Shown: piece after piece, positions 21,601 through 32,247 of the stretch
Layout: every line of letters begins with the position of its first letter
How positions within the stretch are numbered: position 1 is the first letter of the stretch
Assembly (NCBI GenBank): GCA_036245805.1
Contig: BTRK01000006.1
Location: 5,559,613-5,623,612, forward strand
Length of the DNA: 64,000 bases
Origin: Pristionchus mayeri
Lineage: Eukaryota; Nematoda; Chromadorea; Rhabditida; Neodiplogasteridae
Reading direction: 5' to 3'
Translations under genes and position numbers: made by a program
The notes under the pieces: model-generated
The model's database searches: none
Told to the model about the DNA's origin: nothing
The model's input: the letters and a program-made list of their open reading frames with translations, nothing else

Positions 21601-22911
21601 GCTAGAAATGTGCAAGTATCAAAGTACGTATTTTTGCCGAAAATGTAAGAGCATTACTGAAGATAGCACTATCCGATTTTCAATGATTCTTTGTTATAGA
21701 GAGAACAGACAATTTGTGAATGTTGATGCGTTTTTATTTTATACAGTATCCTTATTATCATTCAGTAGCACCGTTGAAAGAAATCCATTCGTTCTATACA
21801 TTATGCTTGTAGCAGCAATCTTGCAAGTGCAAATGTTGTCTATTTTTCCAAAAGATATTCGTGCCATTGATGCTGGTGTAACAAACCTATGGTTTTGTGT
21901 CTTTACCAATTAGTTAGTCTTGTGCCTCGCTATTACCTCAAGTTCGCTTAGGCTGCCAAAAGTCGATCGTCTCACGGTGCATAATAAAAATAAATAATAC
22001 TCATTCCAGTTGTCCTTGGAACGATGCGTTACTCAAGGTAATGAAGCTGTTCCTGCCTACGGTGATGACCAGGTACGGAAGGAGTACGTCAATTAGGGAT
22101 AATGTAACAGATAAGGGTGATTTGCAAATGTATAGGCATGTTAAATTTGGATAGTATATGTTTCGTTCGGCAAGCATCAGCATTCCATTCCCAACAAAGG
22201 TGATGATCAACGAACATGTTGTCAGCTTTCTCCCCTGCGTCAAAAAGGTTAGACGTGTTTTGTTGTGTGCGTTCGTTCTCGCATATATTGACATGGAATC
22301 GCCAAGGAACAGGGAAATGCATTGTGTGAAACATGTTTTGGTCAGGAGGAAATAATGTATCCTAATTCAATTATTGCGAGTAAAAATCTGAATCCCCGCA
22401 TTTTGTTGAGTCGGTGATTCCTGGCACCAACTGGTCCACTAATTCATCAAAGTGTGTGCGTGCACAATATTCTGACGTTTTGCAGCAGAAATAATAACTA
22501 TATTCTACTACTCTTTAGTCCGCATTTAGCCAGTGGAATCGCACTACTTACTTATAGCTAGGGACCACAAGGTGGTTACTCGAAATCGTCACAGAGGTCT
22601 AATTGTGTTGTTAATGTGTTCGTATGGGGCTAAATGCATTAGTTGTCCTCGCACCATCTCTTTTCACCATTATCTCGGTTATTCTCTTACTATCCTAACC
22701 CCAATTCTGCAGTTAAATCGTTGAATTTCTCGACAACCGATCGTTCGAACAAGGTTAGTTATAGTTAGTTTTGCGCAACTGCATGGGAGGCCGGTTGCCG
22801 AAGAATCGGCAAAACGCCTTCGAGGACTGGGATCGTGAAAATTCGAAAACACGTGCAGAGGGGTTCTCGATGATGCTGATCAACATGGCCTGCTTCATGT
22901 TGTTCTAATCC
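18678..22911. other. No complete gene; a few isolated exon candidates
   Basis: Candidate exons with both reading frame and splice signal are 20413-20492 (after TTATTTCCAG, ending in a stop, with LLQNIDYTKIYC) and 22010-22072 (see below). A TACCTG/CAGGTA-rich patch lies at 20665-20815. Segments near 19040 and 21165 repeat parts of the 5-8 kb region. Nothing could be joined with confidence. Confidence 0.35.
22010..22072 (+). other. Isolated exon candidate
   Basis: After CATTCCAG the frame reads LSLERCVTQGNEAVPAYG and ends at CAG|GTACGG, in phase at both ends (21 codons). No family was recognised and no neighbours were found. Confidence 0.3.
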
Positions 22912-22988
22912 GACCGGCGCAGCCGGGCTGCCGGTTGCATGTTTTACGGTTTGTATCACATCCGACAGGCAGCCCGGCTGCGCCGGTC
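22912..22988. repeat. GC-rich perfect hairpin
   Basis: The arms GACCGGCGCAGCCGGGCTGC (22912) and its inverse ending at 22988 are 21 bp each, separated by a 34-nt AT-rich loop. It marks the left edge of the GC-element and PTP region. The flanking text (GAGGGGTTCTCGA..TGCTGAT) also appears near 15520, so it may be the relic of a repeat. Confidence 0.7.
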
Positions 22989-23712
22989 AGATTGGTGCAA
23001 AATGAAGCACCTATCACGAGTCTTTCTGTTAAAACAATACTTCATTTGAAGTATGTTTTTGTTCTGAATTTCACATCGTCTCCTCATTTTCATAAACTCT
23101 CGTTCCACAAACAACAATACAACTCGCTTATGCAGATAGTTCCAATTTATTCTCTCTCCACTCTCGCATGCACACACTCATCGATCGATACCTTTATTAC
23201 CGTATCCTCATTACAGTACCCTCTTGCAACAATTCTTCCGAAGCAGCAGCGAAAGAGGAAGATGGAAGATATGGTACGATATCCCGATCGATCGATACCG
23301 TATCCTACTCTACCGTATCTCCACCTTCCGTATTCTGCCGAGGACCATCATATCTGACGCAAGGGCGAAGAGAGGAAGGAAGAGGAACAGTTTAGCATGA
23401 GGAACGATCGATAGAAAGGCAAAGCTGGTCCCAATGAAAGCGTGGATTATGGTAACTCGAGGGTACTGTGGATGACTATCGTTAACTGAATCTAGAAGAA
23501 CTTGTGCCGCTATTGATTACGGTGACCAATTTTTGATAGCAGATCGGGATTTAACGAACTTCTGGCCGAGTTCGAAGAGATAGTAAATCAGACCCTAGCG
23601 TTTGGAACCACTCCCACAATTCCCATTAAGATAAGTATCAATACAACTTTACGGTATCATTCCTGATCTACCGTATCTCAGATGTATTCTGCGTACCCGT
23701 AAAGCGTCGGCC

Positions 23713-23983
23713 ATAACCCCTCCCCTCAGCCGCTCGCTCTCATCCGGCGCGTCTAGAGCGCACTCCGCCTACGTGAAAGCTCCCTTCCCTTTCTCGTCGG
23801 GGATGCGGGAGCGTGGGTGTGACCACGCTCCCGGGAGAATTTCGTCTTTATTTAAAGTGAACAAACACCCAGCCCCGACCGTCCCCTGGTGGCCTCACCT
23901 GGTCAGTCTGCTCCCCCGCACTGATCCCCGTAACCTGAAGGCACAACTTTTGGCGAGCCACTACCGACGGGTCGGGACAACAT
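23713..23983 (+). repeat. GC-rich two-module element, copy 1
   Basis: Module A runs from CGGCGCGT..TAGAGCGCACTC to the hairpin GGGAGCGTGG-CCACGCTCCC. Module B opens GCCCCGACCGTCCCCTGGTG and closes CCGACGGGTCGGGAC, so its ends pair. A T/A-rich spacer of about 40 nt separates the modules. This copy precedes a PTP N-half. Confidence 0.85.
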
Positions 23984-23994
23984 GAAAGCAATAG

Positions 23995-24664
23995 AGGGGA
24001 ACGGAGGGAAGTTCATGTGTTATATCGCATATTCTCAATGGCAGTGAAGATTACGTGGACACATGAACCAAGCATCGAATTGGAGCAGGAGGAGGAGCAT
24101 CTGTTAGAAAGCAAACACGGCAAGGTTACGGTAACTCGAGTGTGCTGTAGATGCAGCAACGCAAACTAACCCTGAATGTGAACTCACGAAAGAGCACCTT
24201 CAAGAATTCGTGGCCAACTCATGCTAATTGTAATGTAGCTGGTTACTGTAGGTTTTACTGTGTCCGACCTTCTATTGGTTACCGTAATCAACTATCAATT
24301 GTAGATCGGGAATCAACGACTTCTGGCCGAGATGTAAATATCAGACCCAAGCGATTGAAACCACCACTCCCAAGATCAGCTTCGATTTTCATCCAGACAA
24401 GAATGGATTCAAAATTACGGTATCCTCCCCTGATCTACCGTATCCTACCGTACCACAGATGTCTTCTGTCTCGATGGGCCGTGAGTGCTATTGCTCACGC
24501 GACTGTGTCCATGCCAACTGGGTCGATGTGCCTGACAATCGACAGTACATTCGCACTCAGGTATACGGTACCCGATTATCGATCCGATATTCAGGGACCA
24601 ATCGCCGCTATGATCATCGACTTCTGGCGTACGGTCTCACCGTTTAACATCGACTACCTGCGAA
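23995..24664 (+). pseudogene. PTP-domain N-terminal half, unit 1
   Basis: Several exon remnants are in order. The first matches the KWTQEPSIELEQEEHL-type piece in other units. The substrate-side exon ends at 24560 with VHANWVDVPDNRQYIRTQ. After a 34-nt intron (24561-24594) comes GPIAAMIIDFWRTVSPFNID. In PTPs this corresponds to the conserved (D)YIHAN..YI.TQ.P....DFW.MV region. The D-Y of DYIHAN is changed here (CVHAN). The unit stops where a GC-rich element begins, before the WPD loop and the catalytic HCSAG, so it is not an enzyme. Confidence 0.75.
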
Positions 24665-24674
24665 GTGCCGCCCA

Positions 24675-24858
24675 AAACCCGTCACCGCCAGCTGCTCGCG
24701 CTCACCCGGCGCGTGTAGAGCGCACTCAGCCTACGGGCAAGTTGCTTTCTTATCTCTGTCGGGGATGCGGGAGCGTGGGTGTGACCATGTTCCCGGGAGA
24801 ATATTGGATACCGTGGTAAAAGAGTGGACCGCCCCGACCGTCCCCTGGTGGCCTGTCG
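24675..24858 (+). repeat. GC-rich two-module element, copy 2 (B truncated)
   Basis: Module A is complete with its terminal hairpin degraded (GGGAGCGTGG against CCATGTTCCC). Module B stops after GTGGCCTG. Confidence 0.75.
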
Positions 24859-25042
24859 TGTGTTATCTTGAATAGTCTCAAATGCAAGTGATGATTATGA
24901 GAGCAATGGTCACACTCTCTCCACATCACACACTCTTTCGCTCCTCTGATCGACGAGAGATCGTGTGGTTTGGAGAGAGTCGGACGATTGCTCGATTAAG
25001 TGGACGCAAGAGCCAAGAATCGAAGGAAGACGAGCATCTGCA

Positions 25043-25263
25043 AAAGAGCGCACTCCGCCTACGTGAAAGCTCCCTTCTCTTCCTCGTCGGGGATGCGGGA
25101 GCGTGGGTGGGACCATGCTCCCGGGAGAATCTTAAAGTGAACAAGCACCCTGCCCCGACCGTCCCCTGGTGGCCTCACCCGGTCAGTGTGCTCCCCCGCA
25201 CTGGTCCCAGTGACCTGAGGCACAACTTTTGGCGTGCCACCACCGACGGGTCGGGGCAACAGG
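25043..25263 (+). repeat. GC-rich two-module element, copy 3 (A truncated)
   Basis: Starts inside module A (GAGCGCACTCCGCCTACGTG) and then runs complete through module B, ending CGACGGGTCGGGGCAAC. Confidence 0.8.
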
Positions 25264-25420
25264 AAAGCAATAGATGGGAATGGAGGGAAGTTCATGTGAT
25301 ATCTCGCATATTCTCAATGGCTAGGGAAGATTGAGGGTACGCAAGAACCAAGCATCGAATTGGAGCAGGAGGAGCATCTGCTAGAAAGCAAACACGGCGA
25401 GGTGGTTGCGGAGCAATCGT
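25264..25420 (+). pseudogene. PTP-unit fragment (first exon region only)
   Basis: After the GC element comes the segment with CAAGCATCGAATTGGAGCAG and the GCTAGAAAGCAAACACGGCG piece found at the start of other PTP units. It is cut off at about 25410 by a GAGAGCG-type hairpin repeat. No DYIHAN exon follows. Confidence 0.6.
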
Positions 25421-25682
25421 CCTCGTTTAACACGCTCTCTCCTTTATCTAACCGGCGAGATAGCGTGTGAAATGGAGGGAGTCAGGCCATTGCTCTGGTT
25501 ACGCCTCGAAAATTGCATGTTCCCCACTATGAGCCCACATCACCACACGAACGTTCCGCAAATTTGAAAACAACAGAAGTTCTTAGATTTTTCTCCTCTT
25601 TCGAATGCGCTATGTCTCGTTTAGAAACTCCATATACATTGCGCGACCTCTCCTTGTTAGAGCGTGTATTTGCGACTTGCGC

Positions 25683-25970
25683 GAAGCCCCGCCCACTCTT
25701 CCACTCCTCCGCCGCGCGTTCGACCCCGTCGCGTGTAGAGCGCAGCGCGCCTATGGAAGACCTCCCTTCCCCCTCGTCGGGGATGCGAGAATGTGGGTGG
25801 AACCACGCTCTCGGGTAAGCTCGGTCGGATTGGCTTTTTTCCCGTACTACACTCCGGATCGTTCTTTTAGCCCCGTCCGTCCCCTGGCGGCCTCACCCAG
25901 TCGGTGTGCTCCCCCGCACTGGCCGCCGTGACCAAAAGTTTTGGCGCGCCACCACCGACGGGTCGGGGCA
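25683..25970 (+). repeat. GC-rich two-module element, copy 4
   Basis: Module A hairpin GAATGTGGG/CCACGCTCTC carries changes on one side; module B is complete. No PTP exon directly adjoins it. Confidence 0.8.
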
Positions 25971-26149
25971 CCGAGAAAGCAACCAGCAATTTTACATCGC
26001 ACTCTTTCGCTTTCGAGCAGATTAGATAAAATGCAGAATGGAGTGCGTTTCTTGCAAAGCCATCTCAGTACAAATCGCCACTGATCGCTCGAAGCCGGCG
26101 CACGCGGAGCGCACACCCTCTTCGCAATCACATACCTCAGGATCAAGAG

Positions 26150-26300
26150 TCCAGGGTGCACATCCCCTCGCCCCCCTCCCACTCTGCCTTGGTATCTGGG
26201 CGGACCTCAGGTGTGGTCCTGGCTGAACGGTCCAGCCTGTGCCCCCGTGACCAAGAGCCACAACTTTTGGCGAGCTACCACCGACGGGTCGGGGCAACAC
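26150..26300 (+). repeat. GC-rich element, copy 5 (degenerate, B only)
   Basis: The left half is scrambled but the right half (GTGACCAAGAGCCACAACTT then CCACCGACGGGTCGGGGCAA) is intact. Confidence 0.65.
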
Positions 26301-26319
26301 GAAAGTATATCTCAATGTC

Positions 26320-26897
26320 GTTTGTTATCTTGAGTAGTCTCAAATGCAAGTGAAGATTAAGAGAGAAGTGGTCTCGCTCTCTCCACATCACACACTATTT
26401 CGCTCCTCTGATCGACAAGCATTGGAGCCGGTCGAGCATCTGCAAAAAAACAAAAAAAATCACGACATTTGTGAGGGGATTACGGTGCATGGGGGTACTG
26501 TAGATGCAGAACGGGAGATATCGATTACTAACTAACTATGCAGGATTACTAGTTCGAGACCGCTCGAGATCAAACGTTTTGCTATTTTCCCTTGATTGTG
26601 TTGCAGTGCAAGAGATAATCGTAGTATCACACTCTTTGTTCCCAGGGATTTTCCGTTATTCATCCCTTTCGTTCTCAATTTATTCGTCAGAGTAATCCGA
26701 ATTGCAACGATAGATCCTCTTTGGCATCAATGAATATGTTAATTGCATAGTCCTTCACAACTTGGAAAGAGGAGTGGTTAAGGTAGAAAAGAAATAATGT
26801 AGATTCGGAGCACGGTAGCGAACGCAACTAAGGGTTGCGAGAAATATCACCTTCACATATTACTGAGTATCAATTAGCCGTGCTTACTAGGATTTAG
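26320..26897. other. No gene seen
   Basis: Contains a fragment repeated from 24880-25040 (CTCAAATGCAAGTGA and a CTCTCCACATCACACACT stretch). No exon was recognised. Confidence 0.4.
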
Positions 26898-26905
26898 TGA
26901 TAGAG

Positions 26906-27255
26906 TGGGGTTGGCAATTTGTGTCCAAACGTATGTCTCAGACAATTGTGTGTCCCAATTTTTCTGACAGAAATGTGTCTCAGACACATCTGTGTCTGTA
27001 AAGTTCAGACACAGTTGTGTCTGAGACACAACTGTGTCCGAAACTTGTCTGAAACATATTTCAAATTCTTTATTTTTTGCCTTCTTTTGATTGTCATCAA
27101 TATGTTTCGGAAACATCTGTGTCCCAAAATTAATTGTTTTCGTCGTTCGGACACAATTGATTCCGAAGTGACAAAGGACATTCTCCATTCCGACTCATTT
27201 GTGTCCGAACGCGCGCGCTCAACCGGATTTTTTCAGACACAAATTGTCAACCCTA
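26906..27255. mobile_element. hAT-like nonautonomous element (word TGTGTC)
   Basis: Flanked by a perfect 8-bp duplication TGATAGAG (26898-26905 and 27256-27263). The ends are inverted repeats: TGGGGTTGGCAATTTGTGTC on the left and, reversed, TAGGGTTGACAATTTGTGTC on the right. The interior is dense in GACACA and TGTGTC, often as GTCTGAGACAC palindromes. No open frame of significance. Confidence 0.85.
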
Positions 27256-27289
27256 TGATAGAGCTATGATCGATTGATTGCTTTCATGT

Positions 27290-27600
27290 TGCCCCCGACC
27301 TGTCGGTGGTGGCGCGCCAAAAGTGGTGGCTTTTGGTCAGTGGTGGCTTTTGGTCACGGGGGCCAATGCGGGGGAGCACACTGACCGGGTGAGGCCACCA
27401 GGGGACGGCCGGGGCTGATTTTTCCGTAAAAATCGAGCCGTGGATAACCGTTTACTCGGCACCCTCCCGGGAGCGTGGTTCCACCCACACTCCCGCACCC
27501 CCGAGTAGAAAGAGAAAGGGATGTCTTCCTTAGGCTAACTGCGCTCTACCCGCGACGGGGTCGACCACGCGGCGGAAGAGTGGCAAAGTAGGCGGAGCTT
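27290..27600 (-). repeat. GC-rich two-module element, copy 6
   Basis: Reverse orientation. Module B has a short internal tandem duplication (GTGGCTTTTGGTCA twice). Module A follows with its hairpin. Confidence 0.8.
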
Positions 27601-27742
27601 CGCCCGATTGGCTATTGCGCCTTACACATTCTCTCCACGAAAATATGACTATTTATGTTTGAATATATTAGATTGTTGTTTGTTTGTTAGTACTTTCAAC
27701 GAATTGATGAAATAAAAGAAATAACAAATGTTGGATACTCCA

Positions 27743-28345
27743 TCACACTGCCAATTTGAGCAACCATGTCAGATTGCGATAAAGATATAAACTCTCATGG
27801 GCCTCCCTTACAATGCCGAGTGTGCGAGCAGCGGAGGCAAATTGGTACGCTGTAGTGCTGAGAAGCCGGCTTGCGCCCTCGTAATTTCGTTTGCCCTCTC
27901 GCCGGTCAAACAGAGCGAAAGAGTGTGTAAAACGAGGAGAGCACACTGTTTTCACTAGTGGGAATCTGCCAATATTCGGAGAATTATCGATTTCTTGTAT
28001 TCGTATCGGAAGAAGTGGGATACGGTAGACTGGGTGCGGTAGGTCAGGTGGTACACTTCCTTCGGCGTCTTGATTTCGCTCGCCTTCAACCGCAATAGGA
28101 TAAGAAGGAGCCGTCGATCATCCCAGTTCGAAAGATGCCTGAATACGGTAGCTTCCGAATGCTACAGTATCCTACAGTACCGTATCCCTACAGTATACCC
28201 GCAGAGCAGTGGATGACGTGGGTGAGGGCTTGTGTAGCTTGTCGAGCTTGTCGAGAAGCAGGTGAGTATCCGGCCAATTGTTCATGTGTTCGACCTCGTT
28301 AGACTCCTGCAGGGATACGGTTGTATAATTGTAGTGCAAGGGAGG
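27743..28345 (-). pseudogene. PTP-domain C-terminal half, unit 2
   Basis: Reading the minus strand from about 28345 down, the frame gives SLQESNEVEHMNNWPD, matching the PTP V.H..W.WPD loop block. Next comes a piece ending in HCSAG at about 28200, the active-site loop with its Cys. After a TACNGTA-rich intron the next exon has GIFRTG (normally G-[IV]-G-R-T-G), and then in another frame KASEIKTPKEVYHLTYRTQ. The last piece at 27743-27840 reads REAHESLYLYRNLTWLL, like the PTP C-terminal helix. Frame changes and loss of the second Gly of the P-loop argue for a pseudogene. Confidence 0.7.
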
Positions 28346-28377
28346 ATCAGGACTGGAATCCGCAATTTATCGGTTTC

Positions 28378-28640
28378 ATGTTGCCCCGACCCGTCGGTGG
28401 TGGCTCGCCAAAAGTTGTAGCCTCTTGGTCACGGGGACCAGTGCGGGCGAGCACACTGACCGGGTGAGGCCACCAGGGGACGGACGGGGCATTATTTCCT
28501 TTAGAATTATGTTAGATATTGACTGCAATAACCTTTCCCGAGAGTGTGGTCACACCCACGCTCTCACATCACCGACGTTGACGGGAAGGTAGCTCTCACG
28601 TACGCTGAGTGCGCACTACACGCGCCGGGTGAGAAAAAGC
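28378..28640 (-). repeat. GC-rich two-module element, copy 7
   Basis: Complete in reverse orientation. It lies between the C-half and N-half of PTP unit 2, at the same place (after the DFW.MV exon) as in other units. Confidence 0.85.
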
Positions 28641-29290
28641 AGCGGGGGCGAGGCTCCGCCGGCTAGCCCATGTTGACTGGGGAGACTGTATGCGAGAAAT
28701 CGCCGATCGTAGCGGCGACTGATCCCTGAATATCCGATCGATAATCCGGTACCGTACACCCGTATGCTTGCGTGCAGACGTGATGTCGCTTGTTGGGTAC
28801 TTCGATCCAGTTGGCATGGATGTAGTCCTGCGAGCCTTCGAAGCCTTCGAAGCTTCATTAGGCTCCACTGACCTGGGGTACGGTAGGTTACTGTAGATTA
28901 GAATACGGTAGATCAAGGGGTACAGCATCCTTGCTTGGATGTTAGACGATTTTCAGGGTGGTTCCATTCGCGTGAATTTCCTTCTTTATATCATCGAACT
29001 CGGCCAGAAGTCCTTGAATTCCGATCAGCAATAGATTATCGATTACCGTTATCAATCGGCGATCGGGTACGGTATCCAGCAGCTACAGTACACCTTGTAC
29101 GAGGAGGTCGCGAACTCTAAGAAAGTTTTCTTATACAATTTACCTTGCAGAGTTAGTTTGCGATTGCTGCATCTACAGCACACTCGAGTTACCGTAACCA
29201 CCTCGCCGTGTTTGGTTTCTCGCAGATGCTCCTCCTCCTGCTCCAAATCGATGCTTGGTTTTTTTCGTCCAACTTCCCTCCATTCCCCTC
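28640..29290 (-). pseudogene. PTP-domain N-terminal half, unit 2
   Basis: Minus-strand exons include GKLYKKTFLEFATSSYK (near 29105-29155) and the block DYIHANWIEVPNKRHHVCT (near 28765-28840), followed by SVAATIGDFSHTVSPVN. The donor after C-T-Q is changed (GCATAC instead of GTATAC seen in sister units), so splicing should fail. A stop lies upstream of the DYIHAN block in the same frame. Together with the C-half to its left it represents one decayed PTP domain. Confidence 0.7.
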
Positions 29291-29301
29291 TATTGCTTTC
29301 C

Positions 29302-29582
29302 TGTTGCCCCGACCCGTCGGTGGTGGCTCGCCAAAAGTTGTAGCCTCTTGGCCACGGGGACCAGTGCGGGGGAGCACACTGACCGGGTGAGGCCAGCAGG
29401 AGACGGACGGGGCATTATTTCGTTTAGATTTTTTTAGATCTTGACTGCATAGACCTTTCCCGAGAGTGTGGTCACACCCACGCTCCCGCATCCCCGACGA
29501 TGACGGGAAGGTAGCTCTCACGTACGCTGAGTGCGCTCTACACGCGCCGAGTGAGAGCGAGCAGCTGAGGTGACGGGTTATG
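29302..29582 (-). repeat. GC-rich two-module element, copy 8
   Basis: Complete, reverse orientation. It forms the inner edge of the left arm of the large palindrome; its partner in the right arm is copy 9 at 34619. Confidence 0.85.
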
Positions 29583-32247
29583 GGCGACGCTTTACGGGTA
29601 GTCGCTAGCCGATGTTGAATGGTTAGACAGCACGGCAGTCATAGCGACGATTGATGCCAAATCGGCACGCGCTCTCCTCGTTTCACACGCTCTCTCACTC
29701 TGTCTGACTGGCGAGAGAGCGTGTGAAACGAGGAGAGCGCGCGCCTATTTGGCATCACTAGTAGCGACGATTGGTTTGCCAACACACTGGAATGAAAATA
29801 ATTGATTTTTTTTGAAGAACGATGGAAGGTACATTGTCACATGCAGCAATTTTCTGCATATTGAAAACTTTAGTGGCTAGTAATCACCGGCTGAGATAAT
29901 CGCGGTTTTCCCGGCAAAATATTGCAATGTTCACATGATTCCCTTGTCGTTTCTTGCGTCTCAAGCTCATCAAGCCTAACGCGAAAGATGTCCGAGAGTA
30001 GGCACCAGAAAAACTTTCTGGAATATCACATACTCCATTAATTGAGAGCGTACAGTATTCCTCTGTACCGTACTACTCATCACCATCTCTGGAATGGTTT
30101 CTTGATTGCGAGTGGCTTGTTTATCTTCAGCCACGCTCCCACGACGATGCCCATCTTACGTGTTTTCGAAGAATCGAGAAAATGACAGACATTTGTATCT
30201 TTATCTGGTCTAAAAATGTTGTTATGCAAATCTCGACCTGAACTAGGAGTTTCTCAGATTCAAGTGCAGCTAATAACTTGATATCGCTCAGAATTTCAGT
30301 GTCACTCCCTCTCATTTTTCGAAAAAAATATTTAAATAATATATAAATATACTGTTCAGTGAACTCTCCTCCTTCACGGTCTTCATGCACGACGCGATCG
30401 TCTAGTCGATGTAAGAAAGCTGCAAAATTATGAAGTGGGGAGAGATTTATAATCGACGCTTCGCAACTCACCGGGAAAAATATGAAAGAAAAATGTTCCA
30501 AGAAAAATTAAGAATGAATCTCGCACTGACCATTCTGGTTTCACACGCTCTTGAAAGTCACCTGAAGCAGGATACTCCAATAAAAGGCGGAAGTGCTGTT
30601 GTCTAACAACTCCAAATTAATCGACCAAAAATATAGCGGGTAGAATCAAAATCTCTGCTATGTAAACGATATATGATTGCTTGATACAAATGACAGAGAT
30701 TTGCAACTTTATCCTGCCTAATAATTTTGATTTGCAAATGTCGTCGAGAGAGAACATGAAGACAATAAGGGAGATTGCTGTCTAACAACCCCAAATTAAA
30801 CTACCAATAATAACGCAGACATTAAAATCTCTGCAAGCTATACTTCATATTAAGTGCAGTATCATTATGTATGCACTCTCTAACCACAACTACGTCCTGA
30901 CCGGACTATGGAGTCTGTATAGCAGAGCAGTGAATCGTTATCTCGAATATATTTTGGAAAAATCCCCCTTCGTTGGTGATAAATTTTGATTGGTGAGGCC
31001 GGAGTAGATAAACAGCGCCGATTGCACACTGCTGTATATCACGCCCCTCACGAGAGAATCGACTCAAAATGACTGAACGTGGGAAAGGAGGCATTTTTGG
31101 CTGTTGCGTTTTCGATGGTTTTGAGCTTCCCGAGTATCAACGAAGTCCCCCCTAACCGGAATAGTCTTCACGACCACTCCTCTTCGAGTTTTTTGGTCGA
31201 TTAATTTGGATTTGTTAGACAACAGCACTTCCGCCTTTTATTGGAGTATCCTGCTTCAAGTGACTTTCAAGAGCGTGTGAAACCAGAATGGTCAGTGCGA
31301 GATTCATTCTTAATTTTTCTTGGAACATTTTTCTTTCATATTTTTCCCGGCGAGTTGCGAAGCGTCGATTATAAATCTCTCCCCACTTCATAATTTTGCA
31401 GCTTTCTTACATCGACTAGACGATGGCGTCGTGCATGAAGACCGTGAAGGAGGAGAGTTCACTGAACAGTATATTTATATATTATTTAAATATTTTTTCG
31501 AACAATTAGAGGGAGTGACACTGAAATTCTAAGCGATATCAAGTTATTAGCTGCACTTGAAACTTAAATCTGAGAAACTCCTAGTTCAGGTCGAGATTTG
31601 CATAACAACATTTTTAGGCCAGATAAAGATACAAATCTCTGTCATTTTCTCGATTCTTCGAAGACACGTAAGATGGGCATCGTCGTGGGAGCGTGGCTGA
31701 AGATAAACAAGCCACTCGCAATCAAGAAACCATTCCAGAGATGGTGATGAGTAGTACGGTACAGAGGAATACTGTACGCTCTCAATTAATGGAGTATGTG
31801 ATATTCCAGAAAGTTTTTCTGGTGCCTACTCTCGGACATCTTTCGCGTTAGGCTTGATGAGCTTGAGACGCAAGAAACGACAAGGGAATCATGTGAACAT
31901 TGCAATATTTTGCCGGGAAAACCGCGATTATCTCAGCCGGTGATTACTAGCCACTAAAGTTTTCAATATGCAGAAAATAGCTGCATGTGACAATGTACCT
32001 TCCATCGTTCTTCAAAAAAAATCAATTATTTTCATTCCAGTGTGTTGGCAAACCAATCGTCGCTACTAGTGATGCCAAATAGGCGCGCGCTCTCTCGTTT
32101 CACACGCTCTCTCGCCAGTCAGACAGAGCGAGAGAGCGTGTGAAACGAGGAGAGCGAGCGCCGATTTGGCATCAATCGTCGCTATGACCGCCGTGCTGTA
32201 TAACCATTCAACATCGGCTAGCGACTACCCGTAAAGCGTCGCCCATA
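29577..32247. repeat. 2.7 kb palindrome (inverted duplication), centre near 30.91 kb
   Basis: The left arm 29577-30625 and right arm 31185-32247 are near-identical in inverse orientation, with a spacer of about 560 bp. Each arm carries a copy of the unrecognised exon family (NKPLA.KKPF, near 30105-30140 and 31690-31740), an exon-like LHRLDD segment, and a GAGAGCG hairpin. The inversion extends outwards through GC elements and PTP pieces on both sides, so this is the core of a larger inverted repeat. Confidence 0.85.
29672..29738. repeat. GAGAGCG hairpin repeat
   Basis: CTCTCCTCGTTTCACACGCT and its exact inverse flank a short CTGTCTGACTGG centre. A mirror copy is at 32090-32155. Similar hairpins recur through the window (see the 58-64 kb entry). 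Confidence 0.8.

Noticed and set aside
24151..24819. 222-codon open frame
   Set aside because: It runs through several PTP exon remnants, their introns and a GC-rich element in one frame; the true PTP frame changes along it. It is chance readthrough.
25605..25931. 108-codon frame rich in Pro and Arg
   Set aside because: Lies inside a GC-rich element; similar frames appear in every copy because stops are rare in GC-rich DNA, and the frames are not consistently kept between copies.
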